Both the position numbers and the translations under genes were made by a program. A stretch of 64,000 nt of DNA from Actinopolymorpha rutila (GTDB lineage: Bacteria; Actinomycetota; Actinomycetes; Propionibacteriales; Actinopolymorphaceae). Shown here piece by piece: positions 1 through 8,601 of this stretch (its first letter is position 1; each line of letters opens with the position of its first letter). The stretch covers positions 3,162,001 through 3,226,000 of the forward strand of contig NZ_JACBZH010000001.1 in assembly GCF_013407855.1 (NCBI RefSeq), written 5' to 3'. The notes beneath the pieces are model-generated. The model saw nothing but the letters and a program-made list of their open reading frames with translations. It was not told where the DNA came from and ran no database searches.

Positions 1-1260
1 GGCTACGCGCAGGACTTCCGCGGCTTCGTCGACTTCAACGAGTACCGCGCGCAGGTCAACCCCTACACCGGTCAGGCCTGGGAGAAGGACTACGACTTCG
101 GGAAGTACCGCGAGCTCACCGCCGAGGGCACCCGGCCACAGCTCGGCACCGACCAGCTACACCTGTTGTGGTACTACAACAAGGAGATCTTCGCCGCGGC
201 CAACGTCAGCCCGCCGAAGAACTGGCGTGAGGTCGTCGAGGTCAGCGCCAAGCTCAAGAAGGCCGGGCACATCCCGCTGTCCACCAACTTCGACTACATC
301 CTTCCCGGCTGGATCTGCTCGGTCTACTTCGACCAGTACCACCCCTCCTGGTCCACCTCCGCGCGCTCCCAGCCGGGCGACTGGAACTGGAACCCCGAGC
401 TCGACGGCGACTTCGACTACGACGCCAACGACCCGGCGCTGCACGCGAAGTACACCTACAGCGCCCAGCGGTTCTACCAGGCGCTGAAGGCCAAGACGCT
501 GCGGTACGACACACCGGCGATGGTCGAGCTGGTCACCAACCTGATCAGGGTCTTCCCGCAGTACTCCAACGGCGACTTCTTCGCCTACACCGACCAGTAC
601 CTCCCGTTCGTACAGGGCAAGGCCGCGATGCTCGTGGACGGCTCGTGGTCGCTGACCCTGCTGCACAAGGATCTTCAGTCACTGACCGAGAGCCGGGCCA
701 AGAAGCTCGGGATCAAGGAAGGCAAGCTGCAGCCGTTCGACTGGGACGTCTTCGAGTTTCCGCCGATGGAGGGCCCGCTGGTGGAGTCGCGGCCCCGTCC
801 GCCCGAAGGCACCACCGGTTATCACCTCGGGGTGGTGGAGAAGGAACCCGCGCACACCGAGATGGTGATGGACTTCCTGATGTTCTGGCTGTCCAAGCCG
901 GGCTACACCGCGTTCCTGCAGGGCACCTCGGACGCGCACGAGCTGGCGCCGGCCGGCCCGCCGATGGTCAACGGCATCGAGTACCCCCGGGACATCGCCG
1001 ACCTGCTCGGGAAGATCCAGCAGAAGGGGATCGTCGGTCCGGCGTACGGCAGTTTCTGGGTCAACGGTCCCGGCGGCGGACGCACCACGCAGATCCTGCA
1101 GGCGTTGTTCACCAACGTCCTGCAGCGCCGGACGCCGCCGCAGGAGTACGCCACCCAGGTGCAGAAGACGATCGAGACGCACTTCGCCGACATCCTGGCG
1201 AACTCCGGCCTCACCGAGGACGACGTGGCCAACCCGGCGCGGCGGCCGCGTTCGGTCTGA
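1..1260 (+). CDS. ABC transporter extracellular solute-binding protein (partial, 5' end outside)
   Basis: The reading frame is open from the first base, so the start and signal peptide lie outside the window; 419 residues are visible. It looks like a family 1 (sugar-type) extracellular solute-binding protein. It is rich in aromatic residues that typically stack on sugars (an LLWYYNKEIF stretch, many Trp/Tyr), and it has the 'GKAAMLVDGSWSL' segment and late 'FMLFWLSKPGY' helix usual in these proteins. Such proteins are exported, normally lipid-anchored, and deliver substrate to an ABC permease. No permease genes follow; they may lie upstream. The substrate cannot be told from sequence. Confidence 0.85.
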   Translation, partial: GYAQDFRGFVDFNEYRAQVNPYTGQAWEKDYDFGKYRELTAEGTRPQLGTDQLHLLWYYNKEIFAAANVSPPKNWREVVEVSAKLKKAGHIPLSTNFDYILPGWICSVYFDQYHPSWSTSARSQPGDWNWNPELDGDFDYDANDPALHAKYTYSAQRFYQALKAKTLRYDTPAMVELVTNLIRVFPQYSNGDFFAYTDQYLPFVQGKAAMLVDGSWSLTLLHKDLQSLTESRAKKLGIKEGKLQPFDWDVFEFPPMEGPLVESRPRPPEGTTGYHLGVVEKEPAHTEMVMDFLMFWLSKPGYTAFLQGTSDAHELAPAGPPMVNGIEYPRDIADLLGKIQQKGIVGPAYGSFWVNGPGGGRTTQILQALFTNVLQRRTPPQEYATQVQKTIETHFADILANSGLTEDDVANPARRPRSV

Positions 1261-1325
1261 CGCGGGGCGCCGCGAACTGCGTTCGGGTGCTCGGGCGGTC
1301 CGACGTGTGGAGAAGTCAGGGACTG

Positions 1326-1592
1326 TCAGGGGCGGTCCGGGGCGAGGTTCACGAACTGGTCGCGCGGCTCGCCCGCGGCCGCGCTCACGGCGGAGGGGGC
1401 GGGTCCCGGCCGGCGTGGCTCGCGTACCCCGGCCGGCGGCGGCCCCGCGTCCGGCGGCCCACCCGGACCGTTCGGCCCGGCCGGTCCCGGAGGCAACGGT
1501 GTCCGTCCCCTGCGCAGCCGGGAGAGCAGGCCGCCGCGCCGGCGCGACGGATGACCCACGCCGCGGGATCGTGGTCGAGGTCGTCCGGGCAT
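1326..1592 (-). CDS. Small Pro/Gly/Arg-rich hypothetical protein (88 aa)
   Basis: An ATG lies 7 bases beyond the stop codon of the small HTH gene on the same strand, after a GGGGAACG stretch that could serve as a weak ribosome site. The frame runs 88 codons with mostly G/C third positions. The product has a basic N-terminal part (HPSRRRGGLLSRLRR), a Pro/Gly-rich middle and an acidic/hydrophobic end. I do not recognise a family. It could be the second gene of an HTH operon or simply an open frame in GC-rich spacer; a GTG twelve codons in is an alternative start. Confidence 0.35.
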   Translation of the reverse strand: MPGRPRPRSRGVGHPSRRRGGLLSRLRRGRTPLPPGPAGPNGPGGPPDAGPPPAGVREPRRPGPAPSAVSAAAGEPRDQFVNLAPDRP

Positions 1593-1599
1593 CGTTCCC

Positions 1600-1830
1600 C
1601 TACTTTCGGTTGCGTCTGAGCAGACCGGTGCGGCCGGCGAACCGCTTGTGCACCGCCTGGCGGCTGACTCCGAGCGCGGCGGCGATGACCTCCCAGGAAC
1701 AGCCCTGGACGCGGGCGCGGCGGACCTGGATCTCGGTCTCGGCGTCGAGTTGGCGTTCGAGCTCGGCGATCTGGCCCAGCGCCTCGAGTGGGTCCTTCGC
1801 CCGCAGGGTGTCCACGAGTGTGTCCGGCAC
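1600..1830 (-). CDS. Small helix-turn-helix DNA-binding protein (76 aa)
   Basis: The first ~38 residues are an acidic amphipathic helix (QIAELERQLDAETEIQVRRA). A short HTH follows (SWEVIAAALGVSRQAVHKRF, about residues 45-64) and then a basic tail. The HTH resembles the N-terminal HTH of actinobacterial Clp-N-domain proteins and of AsnC/sigma-like regulators. The GTG start has no Shine-Dalgarno sequence. A TTGACA-17-TAGATT promoter ends 6 bases before it, so the mRNA is probably leaderless. Two inverted repeats cover the promoter, which suggests autorepression. A small Pro-rich frame follows 7 bases after the stop. Confidence 0.75.
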   Translation of the reverse strand: MPDTLVDTLRAKDPLEALGQIAELERQLDAETEIQVRRARVQGCSWEVIAAALGVSRQAVHKRFAGRTGLLRRNRK

Positions 1831-1832
1831 TC

Positions 1833-1879
1833 TGTCAATCTAGGTTGACAGGGTGCCGTTGTCAACCAAAGTTGGCAAC
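1833..1879. promoter_or_regulatory. Two inverted-repeat operators over the HTH promoter
   Basis: TGTCAA-N6-TTGACA (1833-1850) spans the -10 box. An imperfect second palindrome, TTGTCAAC-CAAA-GTTGGCAA (1859-1878), overlaps the -35 box. The shared half-site GTTGNCAA suggests one protein binding both, most simply the small HTH protein itself. Confidence 0.5.
1837..1865 (-). promoter_or_regulatory. Promoter of the small HTH gene (leaderless)
   Basis: On the minus strand, TTGACA (1860-1865) and TAGATT (1837-1842) are separated by exactly 17 bases. Only 6 bases separate the -10 box from the GTG at 1830, so transcription should start at or next to the start codon. Confidence 0.65.
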
Positions 1880-1906
1880 GCGCCTGAGGGGATCGTGGGA
1901 CCGGAC

Positions 1907-4735
1907 CTACGGTGAGACGCGTCCCAGCTCGCCGCGTGAGCTGATGCCGAGCTTCGGGTACGCCTTGTAAAGGTGGTACGCGACGGTCCGCGGGCTGAGG
2001 TAGAGCCGGGCGGCGATGTCGCGGTTGGACAGACCGGAGGCGGCGAGCTCGGTGATCTGCAGTTCCTGCGGTGTGAGACGTACGCCGGCCTCGCCGGCAC
2101 GGCCGGCCGAGTTGCCAGGCCTGGCGTCCCGGTCGCCGCCTGCGTTTACTGCGTGCCCGGCGTGCCCGGCGGCACCGAGCTCCGCCCGCGCCCGCTCCAC
2201 CCACGGCCGCGCGCCGATCTCCTCGAACGTCCTCAGGGCGCTCGCCAGCCGTCCGCGTGCGTCGCTTCGCCGCCGCCCTCGCCGCAGCCACTCCCCGAAC
2301 GACAGCTCGGTACGCGCGCGGTCGAACGGCCGGTGCCGCGGGTCGTGCAGGTCCAGAGCGCGCAGGAAGTGCCGCTCGGCGTCGGGGCCCGGTGTGGTCA
2401 GCGCCCGGCAGCGGGCCAGCAGGGCGTCGCTCCAGGGCCGGCGGACCGCGTCGGCCCAGGTCGCGTAGGTGGCCAGCGGAGCCGCGACGTCGTCCGGGCG
2501 GCCCAGTCGTACCGCCGCCTCGGTCAGGTCCGGGACGGATCGCACCGGGACGTTCTGGTGGCCTTGCGGTCCCTCGACCAGGGAGACCAGCCGGTCGAAG
2601 GCGGCCTGGACCCGGCCGTACCCGAGGTCCAGCAGCGCCAGGGCCGCCTGCGCCGTCGCCAGCCCGGCCAGCGAGCCGGCCGGTGAGCCGCTCGATGCGG
2701 AGCGGCCGGCCCCGGCGGTCTCGGCGAACTCCCGGCAACCCGCCTCGTCGCCACGGACGGCGGCGAGGTGGGCCAGGGCGCCCGCGGTGTAGCTCTCCCA
2801 GAGCGGCTGGTCGGTGTCGCGGGCGATCCGCATGCCCTCGTCCCCGCTCACCAGCGCGTCCCGGTGCCTCCCGAGCAAGGCCTGGGTCAGCGTGGCGTAG
2901 CCGAGCCCGGCGGGCAGCGCCGACAGCATCCCCCGGGCCCGGGCGTCGGTGACCAGCCCGGCCGCGATGTCGGCGACCTCCTCGTCGCGGCCCAGGACGA
3001 AGGCCCGGGAGGCCACCTCGACCAGCGCGCGGGGACCGGCCTCGGTCCCGGCCGACCGGGCGCGGGCCAGGACCGTGTCCAGCGGCGGGAAGCCGGCGGT
3101 GTCGCGGCGCAGCGGCACCGCCATCGCCCATCGGGCCAGCCAGAACACCGACGTGAGCGGGTCGTCCGCGGGCAGGTCCAAAGTTTCGAGCTCGTCCACG
3201 CTCGCGGCGATCAGCGCCCGGTCGGTCGGGGTCGCCCAGGCCGCGTGCACCGCGCGCATCAGCATCCAGCCGGCCCGGCCGCGGTCCCGCGGCGCGACCA
3301 GCGCGGCTCCCTCGGCGAGCAGGTGGTGGGCGCCGCGCAGGTCGCCCTGCCCGAACGCGGCCGCCGCGCGTACCTCCAGCAGCCGAGCCCGCAGGGACGG
3401 CTCGTCGACGTGCGGGGCGGCGTGTTCGGCGCGGACCCGGGCCCACTGTGGTTGGCCGCTGTGTACGCCTGCCTCGCAGGCGAGGGCGGTTCGCAGGGCC
3501 GCCGCGGCGGGGTCGGCGCTCAGCCGGGCCGCCCGCTCGTACCCTGTCGCGGCGGCGTGGTGGCCACCTCGTGCGGCGGCGCGCCCGGCCGCCGCCGCCA
3601 GCGCTTCGGCCACCGCTTCGTCGGGTCCGGTGGCCGCCGCCGCGAGGTGCCAGGCCCGCCGGTCGGTGTCGTGTTGTGCGGAGTACGCCGCGGCCAGCGC
3701 GGTGTGCGCGGCGAGCCGTTGGGCGAGCGGCGCGCCGTGGTAGGCGGCGGCCCGGATGAGCGGGTGCCCGAACGCGAGGACGTCCCCCGCCAGCGAGACC
3801 AGCCGGTGCTCCTCGACGGCCTGCAGGTCGTCGAGGCCCGCGCCGAGCTCAGCCGCTGCCCGGAGTACGACCGCCACCTCGCCGGTGTCGTCGGCCGCGG
3901 CGGCGAGCAGGAACGCCCGGGCGCTCGCGGGCAGTGCTCTGATCCGGTGGTGGAAGGCGTCGAGTACGCGACTGGTCAGCGGCATCGGCCCGGGCAGCCG
4001 GCCGCGCGCCGACCGCATCAGGGCCGGCAACTCACGCAGGGCGAGCGGGTTGCCGCCGGTCTGGGCGAGCAGCTCCTCCCGGACCGCGCCGGGCAGCTCC
4101 GCGTCGACCGAGGAGAGCAGGCCGAGCGCGCTGTCGTCGTCGAGCCCGGTGAGGGGCAGCTCGGGCAGGCCGGTGCGGGAGAACACGTCGGAGTGGTCGC
4201 GTACGGCGAACACCGCGACGACACCCTCGCGGTCCAGCCGCCGGGCGGCGAACACCAGTGCCTGCGCCGACGTCGGGTCCAGCCACTGGGCGTCGTCGAC
4301 GAGGCACAGCAGCGGACCGTCCTCGGCCGCCTCGGCGAGCAGCGACAGCACGCTCGCACCGAGCAGGAACCGGTCACCGCCACCTGGAGCACCCGGGTCC
4401 GCGGCAGGGGTCGTGCCCAGGATCGTGCCCAGGATCGTGCGCAGCCCGAAGGCGCCTTCCAGTGCCTGCCGCTGTGGCCCGGGCAGCGCGGGCAGCCGGC
4501 CGAGCACCGGCCGCAGCAACTGGTGCAGGCCGGCGAACGGAAGCTCCGCCTCCGACTCCACCCCCGCCGCCCGCAGCACCCGGAGGCCCGCGGCGCGTTC
4601 GGCCGCGTGGTCGAGCAGCGCCGTCTTGCCGATGCCGGGCTCGCCGCGCAGGACCAGCGCGGCGCTGACGCCGGCGCGGGCATCGTCGAGCAGAGCGTCG
4701 ATCCGCGCGCGTTCCGCCTCCCGGCCCACCAGCAC
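1907..4735 (-). CDS. LuxR-family (LAL) ATPase transcriptional regulator
   Basis: This is a large ATP-binding LuxR regulator of about 942 residues. Walker A is GEPGIGKT at about residues 31-38, with a Walker-B-like LLCLVDDAQWLD further on. A long Ala/Arg-rich TPR-like middle follows, ending in a C-terminal LuxR HTH (LTPQELQITELAASGLSNRDIAARLYLSPRTV). LAL proteins activate transcription in response to a ligand and ATP. I chose the GTG at 4735 because the product then begins VLVGREAERARI, as family members usually do. The frame is open upstream to an ATG at 4918, but that would run through the promoter of the divergent SDR gene. The likely target is that SDR gene. Confidence 0.85.
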   Translation of the reverse strand: MLVGREAERARIDALLDDARAGVSAALVLRGEPGIGKTALLDHAAERAAGLRVLRAAGVESEAELPFAGLHQLLRPVLGRLPALPGPQRQALEGAFGLRTILGTILGTTPAADPGAPGGGDRFLLGASVLSLLAEAAEDGPLLCLVDDAQWLDPTSAQALVFAARRLDREGVVAVFAVRDHSDVFSRTGLPELPLTGLDDDSALGLLSSVDAELPGAVREELLAQTGGNPLALRELPALMRSARGRLPGPMPLTSRVLDAFHHRIRALPASARAFLLAAAADDTGEVAVVLRAAAELGAGLDDLQAVEEHRLVSLAGDVLAFGHPLIRAAAYHGAPLAQRLAAHTALAAAYSAQHDTDRRAWHLAAAATGPDEAVAEALAAAAGRAAARGGHHAAATGYERAARLSADPAAAALRTALACEAGVHSGQPQWARVRAEHAAPHVDEPSLRARLLEVRAAAAFGQGDLRGAHHLLAEGAALVAPRDRGRAGWMLMRAVHAAWATPTDRALIAASVDELETLDLPADDPLTSVFWLARWAMAVPLRRDTAGFPPLDTVLARARSAGTEAGPRALVEVASRAFVLGRDEEVADIAAGLVTDARARGMLSALPAGLGYATLTQALLGRHRDALVSGDEGMRIARDTDQPLWESYTAGALAHLAAVRGDEAGCREFAETAGAGRSASSGSPAGSLAGLATAQAALALLDLGYGRVQAAFDRLVSLVEGPQGHQNVPVRSVPDLTEAAVRLGRPDDVAAPLATYATWADAVRRPWSDALLARCRALTTPGPDAERHFLRALDLHDPRHRPFDRARTELSFGEWLRRGRRRSDARGRLASALRTFEEIGARPWVERARAELGAAGHAGHAVNAGGDRDARPGNSAGRAGEAGVRLTPQELQITELAASGLSNRDIAARLYLSPRTVAYHLYKAYPKLGISSRGELGRVSP

Positions 4736-4825
4736 GCGCCCGACCCTACGTGCCGCGGGCGGGCCGGCATGCCGTGGGCGCGCCGACGCGGCCGGCGTGA
4801 CCGACGTGACCGACGGCCTGGGGAC

Positions 4826-4846
4826 GTACTGGAGTACGGAAGTACT
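4826..4846. promoter_or_regulatory. Overlapping GTACT/AGTAC palindromes between the LAL regulator and the SDR
   Basis: GTACT-GG-AGTAC-GGAA-GTACT forms two inverted repeats that share the middle half-site (4826-4837 and 4833-4846). It lies 120-140 bases upstream of the SDR start and just behind the preferred LAL start. This is a plausible binding site for the divergent regulator. Confidence 0.4.
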
Positions 4847-4965
4847 GATGCCGGTACGGATTCCGCGGCACGCGTACGTCCCTAGTGTCGGTGCCAGTCG
4901 GGGAACCCCCGCCGACATCCCACGAACACCCCACGAACACCGAACGTACGAAACGGAGCAGGCAC

Positions 4966-5754
4966 ATGCTGCTGGAGAACAAGACCGCGATCATCTACGG
5001 CGCCGGCGGGTCGATCGGCTCGGCGACGGCCACCACCTTCGCCCGCGAGGGTGCCCGGGTCTTCCTGGCCGGGCGTACCCGCGACAGTCTCGAGCGGGTC
5101 GCCAAGGAGATCACCGCCGCCGGCGGTCAGGCGGACGTCGCCGTTCTCGACGCACTGGACGAGAGCGCGGTCGACGAGCACGTTCGGGCCGTGGTGGCCC
5201 AGGCCGGTGGCGTGGACGTGTCGTTCAACCTCGTCCCGGGAGGCGACGTCCAGGGAATCCCGCTGGTCGACATGACGACCGCCGACCTGCTGCGCGCTGT
5301 CAACACTCGGTTGACGACGAACTTCGTCACCGCCCGCGCGGCCGCCAGGGCCATGATCGCCCAGGGATCCGGCACGATCCTGGCGCTGAACAGCGGCTCC
5401 TCCCACGGCAGCCCGATGATGGGCAGCACCGGCCCCGCCGACGCGGCCACGGACACGTTCGTCCGCAACCTCGCCGCGGAGATCGGACCGCAGGGCGTGC
5501 GGGTGGTCGGCATCTGGACGGCCGGGCTGCCGGAGACGTTCAGCCGGGAGAAGCTGAACGCCGTCAACTCCGGCATGCAACTGGACGAGGAGGCGTTCGC
5601 CGGCCTGCTCGCACAGCTGGACCAGATGCGGATGACCCGCCGCTCCCCGCGGCTGGCCGAGGTGGCCGGTACGGCGGCGTTCCTGGCCTCGGACCTGGCC
5701 GGCGCGATCACCGGCACGTTCGTCAACGTCACCAGCGGGATGTTCATGAGCTGA
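4966..5754 (+). CDS. Atypical SDR-fold oxidoreductase-like protein
   Basis: The 262-residue Rossmann protein begins LLENKTAIIYGAGGSIGSATA, an SDR cofactor motif with GAGGSIG in place of the classical TGxxxGIG. The NNAG motif is replaced by a FNLVPGGD stretch. Where classical SDRs have the catalytic Tyr-x3-Lys, this one reads GPADAATDTFVRN, so both key residues are missing. An NSGSSHGS segment keeps the usual serine. The start ATG at 4966 follows a GGAG site 8 bases away; a GTG at 4885 would give an unlikely Pro-rich N-terminus. It is probably controlled by the divergent LAL regulator. It could be a non-catalytic or differently acting SDR. Confidence 0.85.
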   Translation: MLLENKTAIIYGAGGSIGSATATTFAREGARVFLAGRTRDSLERVAKEITAAGGQADVAVLDALDESAVDEHVRAVVAQAGGVDVSFNLVPGGDVQGIPLVDMTTADLLRAVNTRLTTNFVTARAAARAMIAQGSGTILALNSGSSHGSPMMGSTGPADAATDTFVRNLAAEIGPQGVRVVGIWTAGLPETFSREKLNAVNSGMQLDEEAFAGLLAQLDQMRMTRRSPRLAEVAGTAAFLASDLAGAITGTFVNVTSGMFMS

Positions 5755-5810
5755 CCCCGACGCACCGGGGCCGGACCGGCACCGAAGGCGCCGCGGCTAC
5801 ATTCGTCCCT

Positions 5811-8483
5811 GTGACCGCCGAGTTGCCGTACCCCGCCCGCTGGGAGGCCGACGTCGTGCTCCGCGACGGCGGCACGGCCCTCCTGCGGCCGATCCGGCCC
5901 GACGACGCCGAGCGGCTGGTGTCCTTCTACGCACGCGTGTCCGAAGAATCGAAGTACTACCGGTTCTTCGCGCCGTACCCCCAGCTGTCCGAACGCGACG
6001 TCGAACGCTTCACCCGGGTCGACCACCGCGACCGGGTGGCGTTCATCCTCACCGTCGGCGACGAGATGATCGCCGTCGCCCGCTACGACCGCACCGGTCC
6101 GCGGGAGGCGGAGGCGGCGTTCCTGGTGCAGGACGCCCACCAGGGCAGGGGAGTCGGCAGCGTCCTGCTCGAGCATCTCGCCCAGGCGGCCCGGGAGAAC
6201 GGCATCGAGAAGTTCACCGCGGAGGTGCTCCCGGAGAACCGCCGGATGGCCGTGGTCTTCCGGGAGGCGGGCTATGAGGTGACCGGCGACGTGGAGGACG
6301 GCGTCGCCACCTTCGCCCTGGAGATCGAGCCCACCGCGATGAGCATGGCGGTGATGGGCGCGCGCGAACACCGGGCGGAGGCGCGCTCGGTGGAGCGCCT
6401 GCTCACCCCGGGCTCGATCGCGGTGGTCGGCGCCAGCCGGTCGCGGGACAAGGTGGGCCAGGCGCTGGTCCGCAACCTCGTGCTCGGCGGCTTCACCGGT
6501 CCGGTGTACGCCGTGAACCCGACCGCGCGCGCGGTTGCCGGCGTACCCGCGTACGGCAGCCTGCTCGACGTCCCCGGCGAGATCGACCTCGCGGTGGTGG
6601 CGGTGCCCGCGGACGCCGTTCGCGACGTGGTGATCGACTGCGCCGCCAAGGGCGTGCACGGCCTGATCGTCGTCTCCAGCGGGTTCGCCGAGACCGGACG
6701 GGAGGGCCGCGAACGTCAACGCAAGCTTGCGCGGCTGGCGAGGGCATACGGCCTGCGGGTGATCGGCCCGAGCGCACTCGGCGTCATCAACACCGCGCCC
6801 GGCCTGTGCCTGAACGCCTCCCTGTCGCCGGTGGTGCCGGCGCGCGGCGCGGTCGGCTTCTTCTGCCAGTCCGGCGAACTCGGTTCGGTGATCCTGGAGA
6901 CGGTCGCCCGGCGCGGGCTAGGCCTGTCGACGTTCGTGTCCGCCGGCAACCGCGCCGACGTGTCCGGCAACGACCTCATGCAGTACTGGGGTGAGGACGC
7001 GGCGACCGAGGTGGTGCTGCTGTTCCTCGAGTCGATCGGCAACCCGCGCAAGTTCAGCCGGGTGGCCCGCCGGCTCGCCCAGACCAAGCCCGTGGTGGCT
7101 GTGCGGTCCGGCCGGTTCACCCAGGGCGTGCCGATCGGCCACACGGTGCATCGTACGAGCGTGCCGCAAGCCGCGGTTGACGCGATGTTCCGCCAGGCCG
7201 GGGTGATCCTCGTGGACACCCTGGACGCGATGCTCGACGTCGCCCAGATGCTCGCGTACCAACCGCTGCCGGCCGGCGGCGACCTCGCCATCGTCGGCAA
7301 CTCCGACTCCCTCGGCATGCTGGCCGCCGACGCCGCCGCCGAGGCCGGACTGACCGTGGTCCGCCAGGCCGGTGCGCTGCCGCCCGACGCCACCGCCGAG
7401 GATTTCGAACGCGCGCTCGGCGAGGTGATCCACGACGAGACGGTCGACTCCGTCCTCGCCGTGTGGGTCTCGCCGGTCGACCGAGACGGCGCCGACGTGG
7501 CGGAGGTGATCGCCCGGGTGGCGGGGGAGTGCACCAAGCCGGTGGTGGTGACGTTCCTCGGCAGCCAGGGCGTACCCGAGCCACTGCGCCGCTACGACGA
7601 GGACGGAGTGGCGGTCCGCGGCTCCGTACCCTCCTATCCGTCGCCGGACGGCGGGGTGCGCGCGCTGGCGAAGGTGACCGCGTACGCCCGGTGGCGGGCC
7701 AGCCCGCGTGGGCGGATCCCTCCGTTGCAGGGCATCGACGACGACCGGGCCCGGTCCATCGTCGCGGGCGTGCTGGCCGACCGTCCCGACGGTGGCGACG
7801 TCGAGGGCAAGGACCTGGACGATCTGCTGGCCTGCTACGGCATCGACATCTGGCCGGCCTACCCCGTCGGATCCGCCGACGAGGCGGTGGCCACAGCCGG
7901 GCGGCTCGGCTGGAACGTCGTCCTCAAGGCGACCGCGCCCCACCTGCGCCAGCGCCCGGACATGGCCGACGTGTGGCGCAACATCGACACCGAGGCGGAG
8001 ATGCGGGACGCCTGGGCGACGATGGCCGGCACCATGGGCGGGCCGGAGCGGGCCGGGTTCGTGGTGCAGCAGATGGCCGCGCCGGGCGTACCCGTGGTGA
8101 TCGGCTGCGCGGAGGACCAGATGTTCGGCCCGATCGTGTCGTTCGGCCTGGCGGGCGTGGCCACCGACCTGCTCGGCGACCTCGCCTACCGCATCCCGCC
8201 GCTGACCGACGTCGACGCGGCGGAGATGGTCCGGGAGGTGCGCGCGGCCCCGCTGCTCTTCGGCCACCGTGGCGGCGAGCACGCCGACGTCGCCGCGCTG
8301 GAGGACCTGCTGCACCGGGTGTCCCGGCTGACGCAGGACCTGCCGGAGGTGGTGACCGCCTACCTCCAGCCGGTGCTGGCCCGGCCCAGCGGGCTCACGG
8401 TCCTCGGCGCGCGGGTGCAGGTGGTGCCGGTCGAGCCGCAGGCCCGCACCGACTGGTACGCCCGGCGGCTCACCCGGCTCTGA
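5811..8483 (+). CDS. GNAT acetyltransferase / NDP-forming acyl-CoA ligase fusion (Pat-type protein acyltransferase)
   Basis: The protein is 890 residues. The first ~180 form a GNAT domain (QDAHQGRGVGSVLLEHL is the acetyl-CoA-binding Q/RxxGxG/A region). Next come a CoA-binding Rossmann domain (SIAVVGASRSRDKVG), succinyl-CoA-ligase-like domains with a GHT histidine in the phosphohistidine region, and a C-terminal ATP-grasp domain. E. coli PatZ and related lysine acetyltransferases use the same parts with GNAT at the C-terminus; here GNAT is first, the arrangement common in actinomycetes. The likely role is acetylating acetyl-CoA synthetase and other enzymes. The start has no Shine-Dalgarno sequence, but TACATT ends 7 bases before it, suggesting a leaderless mRNA. 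Confidence 0.85.
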   Translation: MTAELPYPARWEADVVLRDGGTALLRPIRPDDAERLVSFYARVSEESKYYRFFAPYPQLSERDVERFTRVDHRDRVAFILTVGDEMIAVARYDRTGPREAEAAFLVQDAHQGRGVGSVLLEHLAQAARENGIEKFTAEVLPENRRMAVVFREAGYEVTGDVEDGVATFALEIEPTAMSMAVMGAREHRAEARSVERLLTPGSIAVVGASRSRDKVGQALVRNLVLGGFTGPVYAVNPTARAVAGVPAYGSLLDVPGEIDLAVVAVPADAVRDVVIDCAAKGVHGLIVVSSGFAETGREGRERQRKLARLARAYGLRVIGPSALGVINTAPGLCLNASLSPVVPARGAVGFFCQSGELGSVILETVARRGLGLSTFVSAGNRADVSGNDLMQYWGEDAATEVVLLFLESIGNPRKFSRVARRLAQTKPVVAVRSGRFTQGVPIGHTVHRTSVPQAAVDAMFRQAGVILVDTLDAMLDVAQMLAYQPLPAGGDLAIVGNSDSLGMLAADAAAEAGLTVVRQAGALPPDATAEDFERALGEVIHDETVDSVLAVWVSPVDRDGADVAEVIARVAGECTKPVVVTFLGSQGVPEPLRRYDEDGVAVRGSVPSYPSPDGGVRALAKVTAYARWRASPRGRIPPLQGIDDDRARSIVAGVLADRPDGGDVEGKDLDDLLACYGIDIWPAYPVGSADEAVATAGRLGWNVVLKATAPHLRQRPDMADVWRNIDTEAEMRDAWATMAGTMGGPERAGFVVQQMAAPGVPVVIGCAEDQMFGPIVSFGLAGVATDLLGDLAYRIPPLTDVDAAEMVREVRAAPLLFGHRGGEHADVAALEDLLHRVSRLTQDLPEVVTAYLQPVLARPSGLTVLGARVQVVPVEPQARTDWYARRLTRL

Positions 8484-8521
8484 CGAGGCTCTGAGGAGGC
8501 CCTGAGGAGACCCCGCACGCG

Positions 8522-8560
8522 ACGAGGCCCGGCACCGCGTCGCCGCGGGCCGGGCCTCGT
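8522..8560. terminator. Bidirectional terminator hairpin
   Basis: A perfect 12-base inverted repeat (ACGAGGCCCGGC / GCCGGGCCTCGT) with a 15-base loop lies between the convergent acyltransferase and dehydrogenase genes. Confidence 0.75.
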
Positions 8561-8601
8561 TCGGTCCTACGTTCCGTACCTCGGTCGGTACGTCGTTCGC
8601 C

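Noticed and set aside
2768..4885. Very long open frames on the plus strand opposite the LAL regulator
   Set aside because: They mirror the GC-biased codons of the minus-strand gene, encode Gly/Arg/Gln-rich nonsense, and the minus strand has clear ATPase and LuxR motifs.
4885..4893. TGTCGGTG upstream of the atypical SDR as a third RecA-NDp site
   Set aside because: No TANNNT box follows at 8 bases.
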